A stretch of DNA of 28,837 bases, from NCBI GenBank assembly GCA_024762735.1, contig JANTGU010000002.1, positions 1 through 28,837 of the forward strand. The letters run 5' to 3'. The notes below the pieces were generated by a model that searched no databases, had not been told where the DNA came from, and worked only from the letters and a program-made list of their open reading frames with translations. The position numbers and the translations under genes are program-made. This document shows positions 1-7,523 of the stretch, in pieces (the stretch's first letter is position 1; every line of letters starts with the position of its first letter). This DNA comes from Bacteroidales bacterium. GTDB taxonomy: Bacteria > Bacteroidota > Bacteroidia > Bacteroidales > F082.

Positions 1-531
1 GTTTCAGCCTACATTCCTACCAACGTAATTTCTATTACCGATGGTCAGATTTTCCTGGAGAGTAACCTCTTTAACGCCGGTATTCGTCCCGCTATTAATG
101 TGGGTATCTCCGTTTCGAGGGTAGGGGGTAACGCCCAGATTAAAGCCATGAAAAAGGTGGCCGGTACATTGAAACTCGACCAGGCACAGTTCCGCGAACT
201 GGAAGCCTTTGCCAAGTTTGGATCGGATCTTGACGCCGCCACCATGTCGGTACTGGAAAAAGGTAAACGCAACGTTCAGATTCTGAAACAGCCTCAATAC
301 TCACCCATGACGGTTGAGCATCAGATTGCCATTCTTTATTGTGGTACCAACAATCTGTTAAGCGATGTTCCGGTGGAAGAAATCATCAATTTTGAAACGG
401 AGTTTTTGCATCACATGGATACCAATTATGCCGACACGTTAAAATCGTTGGCATCGGGCAAACTTACCGACAAAGCGGTTGAGGATATTAAAAAAGCTGC
501 TGCCGAAATTGCCGGCCGGTATAACAAATAA
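1..531 (+). CDS. atpA: F1F0 ATP synthase subunit alpha, C-terminal part (5' truncated by window)
   Basis: The frame is open from base 1, so only the last 176 residues are present. The alpha subunit forms, with beta, the catalytic hexamer of F1 on the cytoplasmic face of the inner membrane. The visible part opens with the highly conserved SAYIPTNVISITDGQIFL stretch, followed by the arginine-containing SVSRVGGNAQIKAMKK segment (the SRVGG arginine is the arginine finger reaching the beta active site). The rest is the C-terminal helical domain, ending in a lysine-rich tail and TAA. The gamma subunit gene follows after 24 bases, the usual alpha-gamma order of atp operons. Nothing is odd in the visible portion. 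Identification is by strong family similarity. Confidence 0.97.
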   Translation, partial: VSAYIPTNVISITDGQIFLESNLFNAGIRPAINVGISVSRVGGNAQIKAMKKVAGTLKLDQAQFRELEAFAKFGSDLDAATMSVLEKGKRNVQILKQPQYSPMTVEHQIAILYCGTNNLLSDVPVEEIINFETEFLHHMDTNYADTLKSLASGKLTDKAVEDIKKAAAEIAGRYNK

Positions 532-555
532 TAATTGATTTAAACTGATATATCT

Positions 556-1461
556 ATGGGAGGTCTCAAAGAAGTCAGAAACAGGATTGCATCGACAAAA
601 TCCACCAGGCAAATTACCAGTGCCATGAAAATGGTGGCCGCGTCGAAGCTGAGGAAAGCACAAAATGCTATCATCAGCCTGCGTCCCTATGCTGCCAAAC
701 TTACCGAAATCATGCAAAACCTGAGTGCCAGCATGGATGGTTCTGACGAGGGTGTATATGCTGCCGATAGAGGTGATCAGAAAATACTGATTGTGGCTAT
801 TTCGTCCAACAGGGGATTGTGCGGTGGCTTTAACATTAACGTGGTTAAAGAAACCATCAACCTGATTGAAACAAAATTTGATGCCCAATACAAAAAGGGT
901 AACGTTTCTATCCTGGCACTGGGTAAAAAGGGTGGCGATTTGCTTACTTCAAGAGGATATGCCCCTGACCGCGTTGATAAAGAAATTTTTGATAATCTCA
1001 CGTTTGAAAATTCGGTTCCTTTGGCCGAACAGCTGATGCAGGAGTTTGTAAACAAAGATTACGATAAAATCTATTTAATTTACAACCAGTTTAAAAATGC
1101 TGCCGTTCAGATTTTAAGAACTGAACAATTTTTGCCGGTTGCCGAAAGTGAAGAGCACAAAGAGAAACAGGGTGCAAAATCGGAGCAGCACGAAATGCAG
1201 GCTGATTTTATTTTCGAGCCCAGCAAAGCCGAGATATTGGAAGCATTGGTTCCCAAAGCCATTAAATTGCACCTTTATAAGGCGCTGCTTGATAGTTTTG
1301 CCGCCGAGCACGGTGCCCGTATGACAGCCATGCACAAGGCTACCGACAATGCCGATGAACTTATCAAGGCACTTAACCTTAGCTACAACAAAGCCCGACA
1401 GGCTGCCATTACCAACGAAATTTTGGAAATTGTTAGTGGTGCCGAGGCATTGAAAGGATAA
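556..1461 (+). CDS. atpG: F1F0 ATP synthase subunit gamma
   Basis: The 301-residue product is the central rotor shaft of F1, coupling proton flow through F0 to ATP synthesis. The N-terminal helix carries the family signature (GGLKEVRNRIAST, then QITSAMKMVAASKLRKAQ at about residues 20-38). The C-terminal helix ends NKARQAAITNEILEIVSGA, as in other gamma subunits. A charged, Glu/Lys/Gln-rich stretch at about residues 195-215 makes it somewhat longer than E. coli gamma (287); I believe similar insertions occur in other Bacteroidota. The ATG at 556 puts the GGLKEVRNRI motif at the usual distance from the start. It lies 24 bases after atpA and is followed by a terminator, so it is the last gene of this atp transcript. 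Confidence 0.97.
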   Translation: MGGLKEVRNRIASTKSTRQITSAMKMVAASKLRKAQNAIISLRPYAAKLTEIMQNLSASMDGSDEGVYAADRGDQKILIVAISSNRGLCGGFNINVVKETINLIETKFDAQYKKGNVSILALGKKGGDLLTSRGYAPDRVDKEIFDNLTFENSVPLAEQLMQEFVNKDYDKIYLIYNQFKNAAVQILRTEQFLPVAESEEHKEKQGAKSEQHEMQADFIFEPSKAEILEALVPKAIKLHLYKALLDSFAAEHGARMTAMHKATDNADELIKALNLSYNKARQAAITNEILEIVSGAEALKG

Positions 1462-1481
1462 CCACTGTCGATATTGCAAAC

Positions 1482-1521
1482 AAAAAAAGCGGCAACACAA
1501 GTTACCGCTTTTTTTGTTTTT
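1482..1521 (+). terminator. Rho-independent terminator after atpG
   Basis: Left arm 1482-1496 (A7 then GCGGCAAC) pairs with right arm 1501-1515 (GTTACCGC then T7), with one G-T pair and a 4-nt loop, followed by more T residues. It begins 21 bases after the atpG stop. The A-tract on the left would make it partly functional in the other direction too. Confidence 0.85.
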
Positions 1522-1598
1522 TGTATGGTTCACCTCTCACACGATTTGCAACCAGGGATGGATGTTTGGTATTGTATACAGAGCGTTGTCTGAGCGGT

Positions 1599-1620
1599 GT
1601 CATCCTGAGTCTTAAGACTC
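1599..1620. repeat. Palindromic repeat starting GTCATCCTGAG
   Basis: The element reads GTCATCCTGAG and runs into a perfect 14-nt palindrome, GAGTCTTAAGACTC, at 1607-1620. Its first 11 bases match the start of the element at 1821 (GTCATTCTGAG) with one difference, so the two probably belong to the same family of dispersed intergenic repeats. Confidence 0.5.
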
Positions 1621-1656
1621 CAAAAAACAAGGAGCCCACAAAAATCAATGACAAGA

Positions 1657-1700
1657 TTCTCCTCCGGGCTCCCCGATAACTAAACGGGGCCAGAGGAGAA
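1657..1700. repeat. Two-tier hairpin repeat
   Basis: An outer stem TTCTCCTC (1657-1664) / GAGGAGAA (1693-1700) encloses an inner stem CCCCG (1671-1675) / CGGGG (1685-1689). In addition GGAGCCC at 1631-1637 is complementary to GGGCTCC at 1666-1672, giving an alternative pairing. The function is unknown. It lies too far past the atpG terminator to be part of it. Confidence 0.4.
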
Positions 1701-1726
1701 AGGTTTGTTGCACTGTTATCTTCTCT

Positions 1727-1761
1727 CCCCCGCTCCGATAGCTATCGGAGTAGCTCGGGGG
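1727..1761. repeat. GC-rich palindromic repeat with a 5-nt bulge
   Basis: Outer arms CCCCCG (1727-1732) and CGGGGG (1756-1761) enclose a perfect 18-nt palindrome CTCCGATAGCTATCGGAG (1733-1750). Five unpaired bases, TAGCT (1751-1755), sit on one side. This outer stem, one-sided 5-nt bulge and inner stem is the same architecture as the hairpin at 18861-18894. It resembles REP-type elements. Confidence 0.6.
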
Positions 1762-1820
1762 TTGAGTGAAAGTTTGATATTTAGATATAACGTTAAAATA
1801 CCACAACTTATAATATTGTT

Positions 1821-1870
1821 GTCATTCTGAGCGGAGTCGAAGAATGCGGCACCCTTCGACAGGCTCAGGG
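1821..1870. repeat. Dispersed hairpin repeat (GTCATTCTGAGCGG type)
   Basis: CTGAGC-GGA-GTCGAAG (1827-1842) pairs with CTTCGAC-AG-GCTCAG (1854-1868), giving 13 base pairs with a small internal loop and an 11-nt terminal loop. From memory, sequences of this type (GTCATTCTGAGCG..., CCCTTCGACAGGCTCAGGG) recur in intergenic regions of many Bacteroidota genomes. I could not search to confirm this. Confidence 0.6.
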
Positions 1871-1976
1871 GCCGAGTTCACGAGTCGAGGTCAGTGTAAC
1901 AAATAATGCCAAAATACAACCTCTCGCACGGTTGGCAGAATATTTGCATTATGCATCATGCAGAAATACTATAATT

Positions 1977-1996
1977 TTGCATTATCAATAATGCAA
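1977..1996. repeat. 9-bp inverted repeat TTGCATTAT-CA-ATAATGCAA
   Basis: A perfect 9-bp inverted repeat with a 2-nt spacer in AT-rich DNA. A partial copy of the half-site (TTTGCATTATGCAT) lies about 25 bases upstream. It could be a protein-binding site or chance symmetry. It lies about 115 bases from the 3' end of the minus-strand kinase gene, so no promoter role is evident. Confidence 0.35.
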
Positions 1997-2111
1997 TTCT
2001 ATTTTCTACAAAAATTAAGATGAACAACGGCCTACTCTATTGCTTATAAATCAACACGATTTATGAATATGGAAAAAATGAGTTGAACCTAAATGAGATT
2101 TCAAATTAACA

Positions 2112-3050
2112 CTATCCCTTTAGCATAATCTCATCATACGCGAACACAACTTCAAACCCCAACTGTTTCATCTTCTGTTTAAAGGTGTCGAAATGATCGG
2201 GTGAAGTGATTAGCACAAAATCACCGCCCCAGGCTCCCAACGATTTTACCATTCCATCGTGATAACCTTCAAAGAGTTGCTGTTGCACGGGAGGGGTTTT
2301 TAACAGGGTGGACATAATGGTTTCGTGTTCCTGTAAAAGCTGCTCAAACCGAGCCAAAGATTGGCATTGGGTAATTTCACGCGTGATGGCGGTAATGGCA
2401 TCCACATCGAAGCCTGTGAAACGGGCATTTTTTCGGAATTGTTGAATGGCATCCAGCGAGCGCCGCTTTTTACCGAGGTAAACAAAATAGAGATGATCGG
2501 CAAAAGGAGGGTGGAACGCTGCCGTGTTGTACACCGGTTTCCCCTGCTCTAATTTATATACAATCGGTTTTGCTTCCAACGCTACGGCCACGTCGTAGCC
2601 CGAGCCATTAAAAGTCAGTTTTTGCAATGCAAAGGCGTCAACTGTAGCCCAACGAGCAAGGTTGGCTATAAAAGTGGAACTTGAGCCAAAACCAAACTCG
2701 GAGTCAAAATCCAGGGTTGTTGTAACCTGATAGCTTCCTTTTGATAAAAATTGAGGATTAAGGGAGCGGGCAGCTTTTAGAATTTCCGTTAGCCTGTGGG
2801 CAAAGGCATCATCGGTGGACGTGACTGCTATAAGCGAGGGAATAGAAAATGTACCTTTAAACCAATTCCCGTCTGGGGTGTCAGCTTGCCAGTACAATCG
2901 CGGATTTTTCTCGTCATCTGTTTTGATGACGGTCATATCCTGCCCAATCTTCAACGGAACGGCTAGGCCTTCTGCCCCTTCAAGAATAAGGTATTCTCCC
3001 GTAACTAGCAGCTTTCCCGGCGCTGAATAATATTTGGGCGGATGGCTCAA
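2112..3050 (-). CDS. GHMP kinase of the GYDIA type (mevalonate-pathway kinase candidate)
   Basis: The 312-residue product is a cytoplasmic small-molecule kinase of the GHMP superfamily. The N-terminus carries the APGKLLVTGEYLIL motif (about residues 10-23). The glycine/serine phosphate loop appears as EFGFGSSSTF (about 118-127). The subfamily hallmark SGYDVAV follows at about 149-155. The start codon is TTG: the reading frame begins inside the stop codon of the upstream HMG-CoA reductase gene (TTGA, 4-nt overlap), and family members begin with a similarly short lead before the PGK motif. The coupling with HMG-CoA reductase implies translation from one mRNA and a role in mevalonate phosphorylation. 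Whether the substrate is mevalonate, phosphomevalonate or another alcohol cannot be read from sequence. Confidence 0.85.
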   Translation of the reverse strand: MSHPPKYYSAPGKLLVTGEYLILEGAEGLAVPLKIGQDMTVIKTDDEKNPRLYWQADTPDGNWFKGTFSIPSLIAVTSTDDAFAHRLTEILKAARSLNPQFLSKGSYQVTTTLDFDSEFGFGSSSTFIANLARWATVDAFALQKLTFNGSGYDVAVALEAKPIVYKLEQGKPVYNTAAFHPPFADHLYFVYLGKKRRSLDAIQQFRKNARFTGFDVDAITAITREITQCQSLARFEQLLQEHETIMSTLLKTPPVQQQLFEGYHDGMVKSLGAWGGDFVLITSPDHFDTFKQKMKQLGFEVVFAYDEIMLKG

Positions 3051-4384
3051 GAGAGGCGAATTTCTTTTAAGAAATCGTGAACACTGGCAAAAGAAACCAC
3101 TTTATCTTTAAAAAATTCCACCGAAAGCTCTTTTTCTTCTTCCGTGGCATGGAAGTGGTTCAGAATATTCATCAGGTGCATTTTCATGTGGCCCCGTTGA
3201 ATGCCCTTGGTCACCAACGAGCGAACGGCCGAAAAATTATTGGCCAGTCCCATGGTGGCTGCTATCATCATTAGCTCTTCGGCAGTGGGTTTACCCAGCA
3301 GCTCCAAAGACTGTTTTGCCAGCGGGTGTAGCGAGGTTAGCCCGCCCACAGTGCCCAGAGCAAGCGGAAGTTCAAGATAAAACTTAAACCGGCCATCCTT
3401 AATTTCTACATGGGAAAGGCTTTTATACCGACCATCCTTCGAGGCATAAGTATGCCCAGCCGCCTCGATAGCGCGGAAATCGTTTCCCGTGGCAATGGCC
3501 ACGGCATCAATGCCATTAAAGATACCTTTATTATGCGTGGTTGCACGGTAGGTATCCACCTCGGCAATTTCCACTGCAGTTCTGAATTTTTCGGCAAACT
3601 CCGCTCCCGTAAGCTCATCGTCCAGACTATCTAACTCTGAAATATCACATTCCACCCATGTTTTGACCAAGCAACCGGGTGTATAGTTTGACAGGATGGC
3701 CATGATAATGGTCACCTCTTTTTCTTTATCGCTAAAGACAGGGTGGATGCTTACAAACGACTTCAGTGCTTGGCCGAACTCCTCCAGACAAGAGTTAATA
3801 AAGTTGGCACCCATGGAATCTTTAGTGTCGAACGACACCCGAATCTGGTAATAATCCTTGATTTTGTCCGTTAAGTCCAACAGCTCAAAACCGGTGATCC
3901 CGCCCCCGCGCTTTTCCATATTAGCCGTGATGTGGGCTGTGGCTGTTCGGAAGGTGCGGGTAAGCTCATCCCACACTTCACGAAGTTTATTGGTATCTCC
4001 ATGCCAACTAAAATGCAGCTGGCCAATCTTGGTAACACCCACTACTTCGGCGTGAAACCCGCCATGATCGAGCCACCACTTGGCACCCGATGAAGCTGCG
4101 GCCACCACCGAGCTCTCTTCGATGACCATGGGTACCAAATACAATTTACCGTTAATGTTAACATTGGGCGACACTCCGTAGGGTATGTAAAAGTTGGAGA
4201 TAGTGTTTTCCGAAAATTCGTCAAAGATTTTCTGTTTTTGATGATCAGGATGCCAAAAGCTCTTCATCAGGTCGATGGTTTCCACCGAATTGTCCATTAG
4301 TTCGGCAACAATCTTAAGCTTGTCCTCCTTTAAAAGTTTGGAGAAGCCCTTGATAATAATGTCACGTTTTCTTCTTCTTGGCAT
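3047..4384 (-). CDS. mvaA: Hydroxymethylglutaryl-CoA reductase, class II (degradative-type fold)
   Basis: The 445-residue enzyme interconverts HMG-CoA and mevalonate using NAD(P)H. Class II features in order: the ENTI motif (residues 59-62), PMVIEESSVVAAAS with the catalytic Glu (about 85-98), DSMGAN cofactor motif (about 190), HNKGIFNGIDAV with the catalytic Lys (about 284), GTVGGL (about 355) and the catalytic-His segment GHMKMH (about 395). There are no membrane spans, as expected for bacterial class II enzymes. The ATG is preceded by a GGAG about 13 bases upstream. Its stop overlaps the start of the GHMP kinase gene, so the pair is an operon and suggests mevalonate is made as an isoprenoid precursor rather than degraded; no degradative HMG-CoA lyase is seen next to it. 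Direction of flux is inference. Confidence 0.93.
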   Translation of the reverse strand: MPRRRKRDIIIKGFSKLLKEDKLKIVAELMDNSVETIDLMKSFWHPDHQKQKIFDEFSENTISNFYIPYGVSPNVNINGKLYLVPMVIEESSVVAAASSGAKWWLDHGGFHAEVVGVTKIGQLHFSWHGDTNKLREVWDELTRTFRTATAHITANMEKRGGGITGFELLDLTDKIKDYYQIRVSFDTKDSMGANFINSCLEEFGQALKSFVSIHPVFSDKEKEVTIIMAILSNYTPGCLVKTWVECDISELDSLDDELTGAEFAEKFRTAVEIAEVDTYRATTHNKGIFNGIDAVAIATGNDFRAIEAAGHTYASKDGRYKSLSHVEIKDGRFKFYLELPLALGTVGGLTSLHPLAKQSLELLGKPTAEELMMIAATMGLANNFSAVRSLVTKGIQRGHMKMHLMNILNHFHATEEEKELSVEFFKDKVVSFASVHDFLKEIRLS

Positions 4385-4555
4385 AACTTGTTATAACTCC
4401 TTTTTACTCCTTCTAAAATTCAAATCTTTGTTGAAATAAATGGTTCGATAAAAGCTTTGCTACATGGCTCAATTACTAAAAAACTCTAATGTAATAGTAT
4501 ACCATTAACACATTGCACCATTATTTTAGCATTTAAGCATGTTCTCCTTGCGCCT

Positions 4556-5113
4556 CTACCAATCATCATCTTCCTCCTTTTTAGCCTTTTCGGGTTGCAT
4601 TTTACTTTCCAGGTTGCTGCTCCAGCTTTTAATAAAATCATTAATCTGGATTAAATAGGACCTCCATTTTTTGCGATACATGGTGTCGCTTTTATTAAGC
4701 ATCTCGGCAATGGGAACTTTTCGGCCTGCAATCACTTCCAGCTCGTTAATTTCCCATTTATAACGTCCATCCTTAAAAACCACTGTAAAAGTGTAATTAA
4801 CCTTGGCCGTTTTTTTGTTAACCTTGTTAACGGTATCGAACGTGTACAGCGGGAAAAAGTGTTTCCCAAGAATCTTTCCCGTGGGAAGATCCCGTATTTG
4901 TGTAACCCTGGTAGGGCTTTTGTAATAATTGTTGAGCCAGTAAACACACCGGTTAAAAAGTTCGTTCTTTGTTCCCTGAACATGAACAACTTTCGAAAAC
5001 GCTACCGTTTGAGTTTCTGCATCAAAGGGAATGGAAGGTTCGGGCAACGTATCCTGCGCGTGAATCCCGTATCCCAACAAGAGCGCAAGTAAGATAAAAA
5101 CAGATCTTTTCAT
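4556..5113 (-). CDS. Exported DUF4468 domain protein
   Basis: The 185-residue product starts with a signal peptide (MKRSVFILLALLLGYGIHAQ, cleavage after about residue 20), so it is probably periplasmic. Residues about 28-120 fit DUF4468, a TBP-like-fold domain common in Bacteroidota: the order PFDAETQTVAFSKVV, then an LFNRCVYWLNNYY helix, then a TGKILGKHFF strand is typical. The tail is very polar and acidic (KAKKEEDDDW). The function of this family is unknown. It is a single gene, divergent from the EF-G paralogue, with its own TAnnTTTG-type box 21 bases upstream on the minus strand. Confidence 0.75.
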   Translation of the reverse strand: MKRSVFILLALLLGYGIHAQDTLPEPSIPFDAETQTVAFSKVVHVQGTKNELFNRCVYWLNNYYKSPTRVTQIRDLPTGKILGKHFFPLYTFDTVNKVNKKTAKVNYTFTVVFKDGRYKWEINELEVIAGRKVPIAEMLNKSDTMYRKKWRSYLIQINDFIKSWSSNLESKMQPEKAKKEEDDDW

Positions 5114-5133
5114 AATGATAACTTTATCAAAGA

Positions 5134-5141
5134 CAAAATTA
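5134..5141 (-). promoter_or_regulatory. Candidate -7 box (TAATTTTG) for the DUF4468 gene
   Basis: On the minus strand this reads TAATTTTG, matching the Bacteroidota -7 consensus TAnnTTTG, about 21 bases before the start codon. No convincing -33 box was found. Confidence 0.4.
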
Positions 5142-5209
5142 ATGTAAATCTTTGTTCTTTAGCATAGTTTTAAATAATTAGGAGTGTAAATATTGTAACT
5201 TTATTTTAT

Positions 5210-5217
5210 TACATTTG
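5210..5217 (+). promoter_or_regulatory. Candidate -7 box (TACATTTG) for the EF-G paralogue
   Basis: It matches TAnnTTTG 46 bases before the ATG at 5264. The nearest TTG (5193-5195) is only 14 bases away, so the -33 box is uncertain. Confidence 0.5.
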
Positions 5218-5263
5218 CTGCTCAAGAAAAATAGAGTGCTAATTAATTAATATTTTGAGTATT

Positions 5264-7399
5264 ATGAAGGTATATCAAACTGAGGACATTAGAAATATTG
5301 CACTGATTGGAGGTGCGAAATCCGGAAAGACAACGATTGCAGAATCGATGCTTTTCGAAGGTAAAATGATTAACAGGAGAGGAAGCGTAGACGATAAAAA
5401 TACCGTTTCTGATTATAAACCCATCGAGCTGGAGCGTCAAAATTCAGTTCATTCATCGCTGTTGCATACTGCCTATGATGGTAAAAAAATCAACATGATT
5501 GATGCCCCTGGTTTTTCTGATTTTGTTGGCGAAACCATTGCTGCACTTAGCGTGGCCGATACGGCTGTATTAGTTGTTAATGGCCAATCGGGTGTGGAAG
5601 CAACGACCGAAACTGCCTACCGTCAAACAGTATTAATGAACAGCCCCGTGGTGTTTGTGGTAAACCAGATGGACCATCATGGTGCCAACTTCAACGAAAC
5701 TGTTACAGCTCTGAAAGATTATTTTGGTGATAAAGTGACCACAGTACAATATCCGGTTAACGCCGGCGAAGGGTTCGATACTATTATCGACCTGGTGTAC
5801 ATGAAAATGTTAAAATTTAAAGATGGCGGTGGTGAGCCTGAAATTCTTGACATTCCGGATAGTGAAAAAGACAAAGCAGAAGAGTTACACTTGCAGTTAA
5901 TCGAAAATGCTGCAGAAGGTGACGAGGCACTGATGGAAAAATATTTTGAAAACGATACCCTTACCATTGAAGAAATGCGTGAAGGACTTCGGTTGGGAAT
6001 GATTTCAAGAGCTATTTTGCCGGTAATGGTTACTTCGGCAAAACACGGCATCGGTACTACTCGTTTGCTTGATTTCGTAGTTAAAAGTTGCCCTGCACCA
6101 AACGACCGCCCAGCCAAAGCAACCAAAGATGGCAAAGAGTTTAAATGTGATGCCAATGACCCAACAGCCCTGTTTGTTTGGAAAACCTCCATCGAGCAGC
6201 ATCTTGGCGAAGTAAGTTTCTTTAAAGTATATGGTGGTGAAGTTACCGAAGGACAAGATTTAATTAACAGCCGCACCAGCAACAAAGAAAGAATCACCCA
6301 ACTTTTTGCCCTCAATGGCAAAAACCGTGATAAAGTGGATAAAGTGGTTGCCGGTGATATTGCTGCTACCATCAAACTGAAAGATGTTAAAACCGGTGAT
6401 ACTTTGATGGATCCTAAAAATGTGGATTCAGGCTTTGAAAGCTATCCGGTTCCCGATCCTTTATACACCGTGGCAATTAAAGCGGTTAATTCCAGCGATG
6501 ATGAAAAGATGGCTGCTGTACTCAACGAGATGCACAAAACCGATCCTACCATCATCATGGAGTTTTCGCGTGAGTTGAAACAACAATTGGTAAAAACTCA
6601 GGGAGATATTCATTTGAATACTATTAAATGGTACCTGGATAACGATTACAAAATAGAGGTAGAAACCTTTGTTCCCAAAGTTCCGTATCGCGAAACTATT
6701 ACCAAAACAGCCAACGCCTCGTATCGACACAAAAAACAGTCGGGTGGTTCAGGACAGTTTGGCGAAGTGCACTTGCGCGTTCAGCCTTATGTTGAAGATT
6801 ATGAAAAACCAACGGATATTCCTGTTAGAGGTACCGAAGAGCATGATTTACCCTGGGGTGGTAAACTCATATTCCACAACTGTATCGTGGGAGGTGCCAT
6901 CGATGCCCGTTTTATGCCTGCCATCATGAAAGGTTTAATGGAGCGCATGGAAGAGGGCCCGCTTACAGGATCCTATGCCCGTGATATCGTGGTTTACGTT
7001 TACGATGGTAAAATGCACCCGGTTGATTCCAATGAAATATCGTTTAAACTGGCCGGTCGTTTTGCTTTCAGCGATGCCTTTAAACAGGCAGGCCCCAAAA
7101 TTATGGAGCCTATCTATAATGTAGAGGTTACTGTTCCTGAAGATATGATGGGATCGGTTATGACTGACTTGCAGGGACGCAGGGCCATGATTATGGGTAT
7201 GGATGCAAAAGGTAAAAACCAGGTTATTAAAGCCCGCGTACCCCTTGCCGAAATGCAACGTTACGCCACTTCATTAAGTTCTATTACTTCGGGACGTGGG
7301 GTGTTCTCCATGCAATTTCTCGAATATGCTCAGGTACCAAGCGATGTTCAGGACAAACTGCTTAAAGAGTACGAAGAGCAACAAAAAGAAGAGGATTAA
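5264..7399 (+). CDS. Elongation factor G paralogue, EF-G2-like, catalytic His replaced by Phe
   Basis: The 711-residue protein has the full EF-G domain series: GTP-binding domain, beta-barrel II (about 300-390), domain III, and domain IV with RHKKQSGGSGQFGEVH and GSYARDIVVYVYDGKMHPVDS, ending in domain V. It would act on the ribosome in translocation. G-motifs: P-loop GGAKSGKT (16-23), G3 DAPGFSDF (80-87) where canonical EF-G has DTPGHVDF, and G4 NQMD (134-137) instead of NKMD. The switch I RGITI motif is replaced by RQNSV. Loss of the G3 histidine predicts weak or no GTP hydrolysis. Overall it closely resembles the Bacteroides EF-G paralogue EF-G2, reported to work without GTPase activity. 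I chose the ATG at 5264 over an in-frame TTG nine bases upstream because homologues begin MKVY. A terminator follows. Confidence 0.92.
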   Translation: MKVYQTEDIRNIALIGGAKSGKTTIAESMLFEGKMINRRGSVDDKNTVSDYKPIELERQNSVHSSLLHTAYDGKKINMIDAPGFSDFVGETIAALSVADTAVLVVNGQSGVEATTETAYRQTVLMNSPVVFVVNQMDHHGANFNETVTALKDYFGDKVTTVQYPVNAGEGFDTIIDLVYMKMLKFKDGGGEPEILDIPDSEKDKAEELHLQLIENAAEGDEALMEKYFENDTLTIEEMREGLRLGMISRAILPVMVTSAKHGIGTTRLLDFVVKSCPAPNDRPAKATKDGKEFKCDANDPTALFVWKTSIEQHLGEVSFFKVYGGEVTEGQDLINSRTSNKERITQLFALNGKNRDKVDKVVAGDIAATIKLKDVKTGDTLMDPKNVDSGFESYPVPDPLYTVAIKAVNSSDDEKMAAVLNEMHKTDPTIIMEFSRELKQQLVKTQGDIHLNTIKWYLDNDYKIEVETFVPKVPYRETITKTANASYRHKKQSGGSGQFGEVHLRVQPYVEDYEKPTDIPVRGTEEHDLPWGGKLIFHNCIVGGAIDARFMPAIMKGLMERMEEGPLTGSYARDIVVYVYDGKMHPVDSNEISFKLAGRFAFSDAFKQAGPKIMEPIYNVEVTVPEDMMGSVMTDLQGRRAMIMGMDAKGKNQVIKARVPLAEMQRYATSLSSITSGRGVFSMQFLEYAQVPSDVQDKLLKEYEEQQKEED

Positions 7400-7415
7400 T
7401 CTTTTTTCCGCATAC

Positions 7416-7448
7416 AAAAATCCCGACAGAATTTCTGCCGGGATTTTT
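7416..7448. terminator. Rho-independent terminator, probably bidirectional
   Basis: AAAAATCCCGACAGA (7416-7430), a 3-nt loop and TCTGCCGGGATTTTT (7434-7448) form a 15-bp stem with one mismatch, followed by further T residues. It starts 17 bases after the EF-G paralogue stop. The A-tract on the left lets it also serve the convergent helicase gene that ends at 7524. Confidence 0.88.
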
Positions 7449-7523
7449 TTTGATGAATGGCTAATGCCTCCGGAATATTGATTTTGATAGCCCGTGCCAT
7501 GAAGGAGATACCATCCCAGGCAG

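Larger units (their letters stand above)
1522..2111. other. 590-bp gene-free stretch holding several palindromic repeats
   Basis: I see no credible coding region between the atpG terminator and the end of the minus-strand GHMP kinase gene. The stretch holds four separate hairpin-forming elements between 1599 and 1870 (listed separately). After these comes an AT-rich part with a 9-bp inverted repeat at 1977-1996. No clear terminator for the minus-strand operon was recognised next to 2112. Confidence 0.7.

Noticed and set aside
1599..1870. CRISPR array
   Set aside because: The palindromes differ from one another and have no regular spacer length; no cas genes are present.
5719..6375. A 218-codon antisense frame inside the EF-G paralogue
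   Set aside because: It lies fully within a conserved coding region, is serine-rich with no domain, and has no promoter or leader signals.
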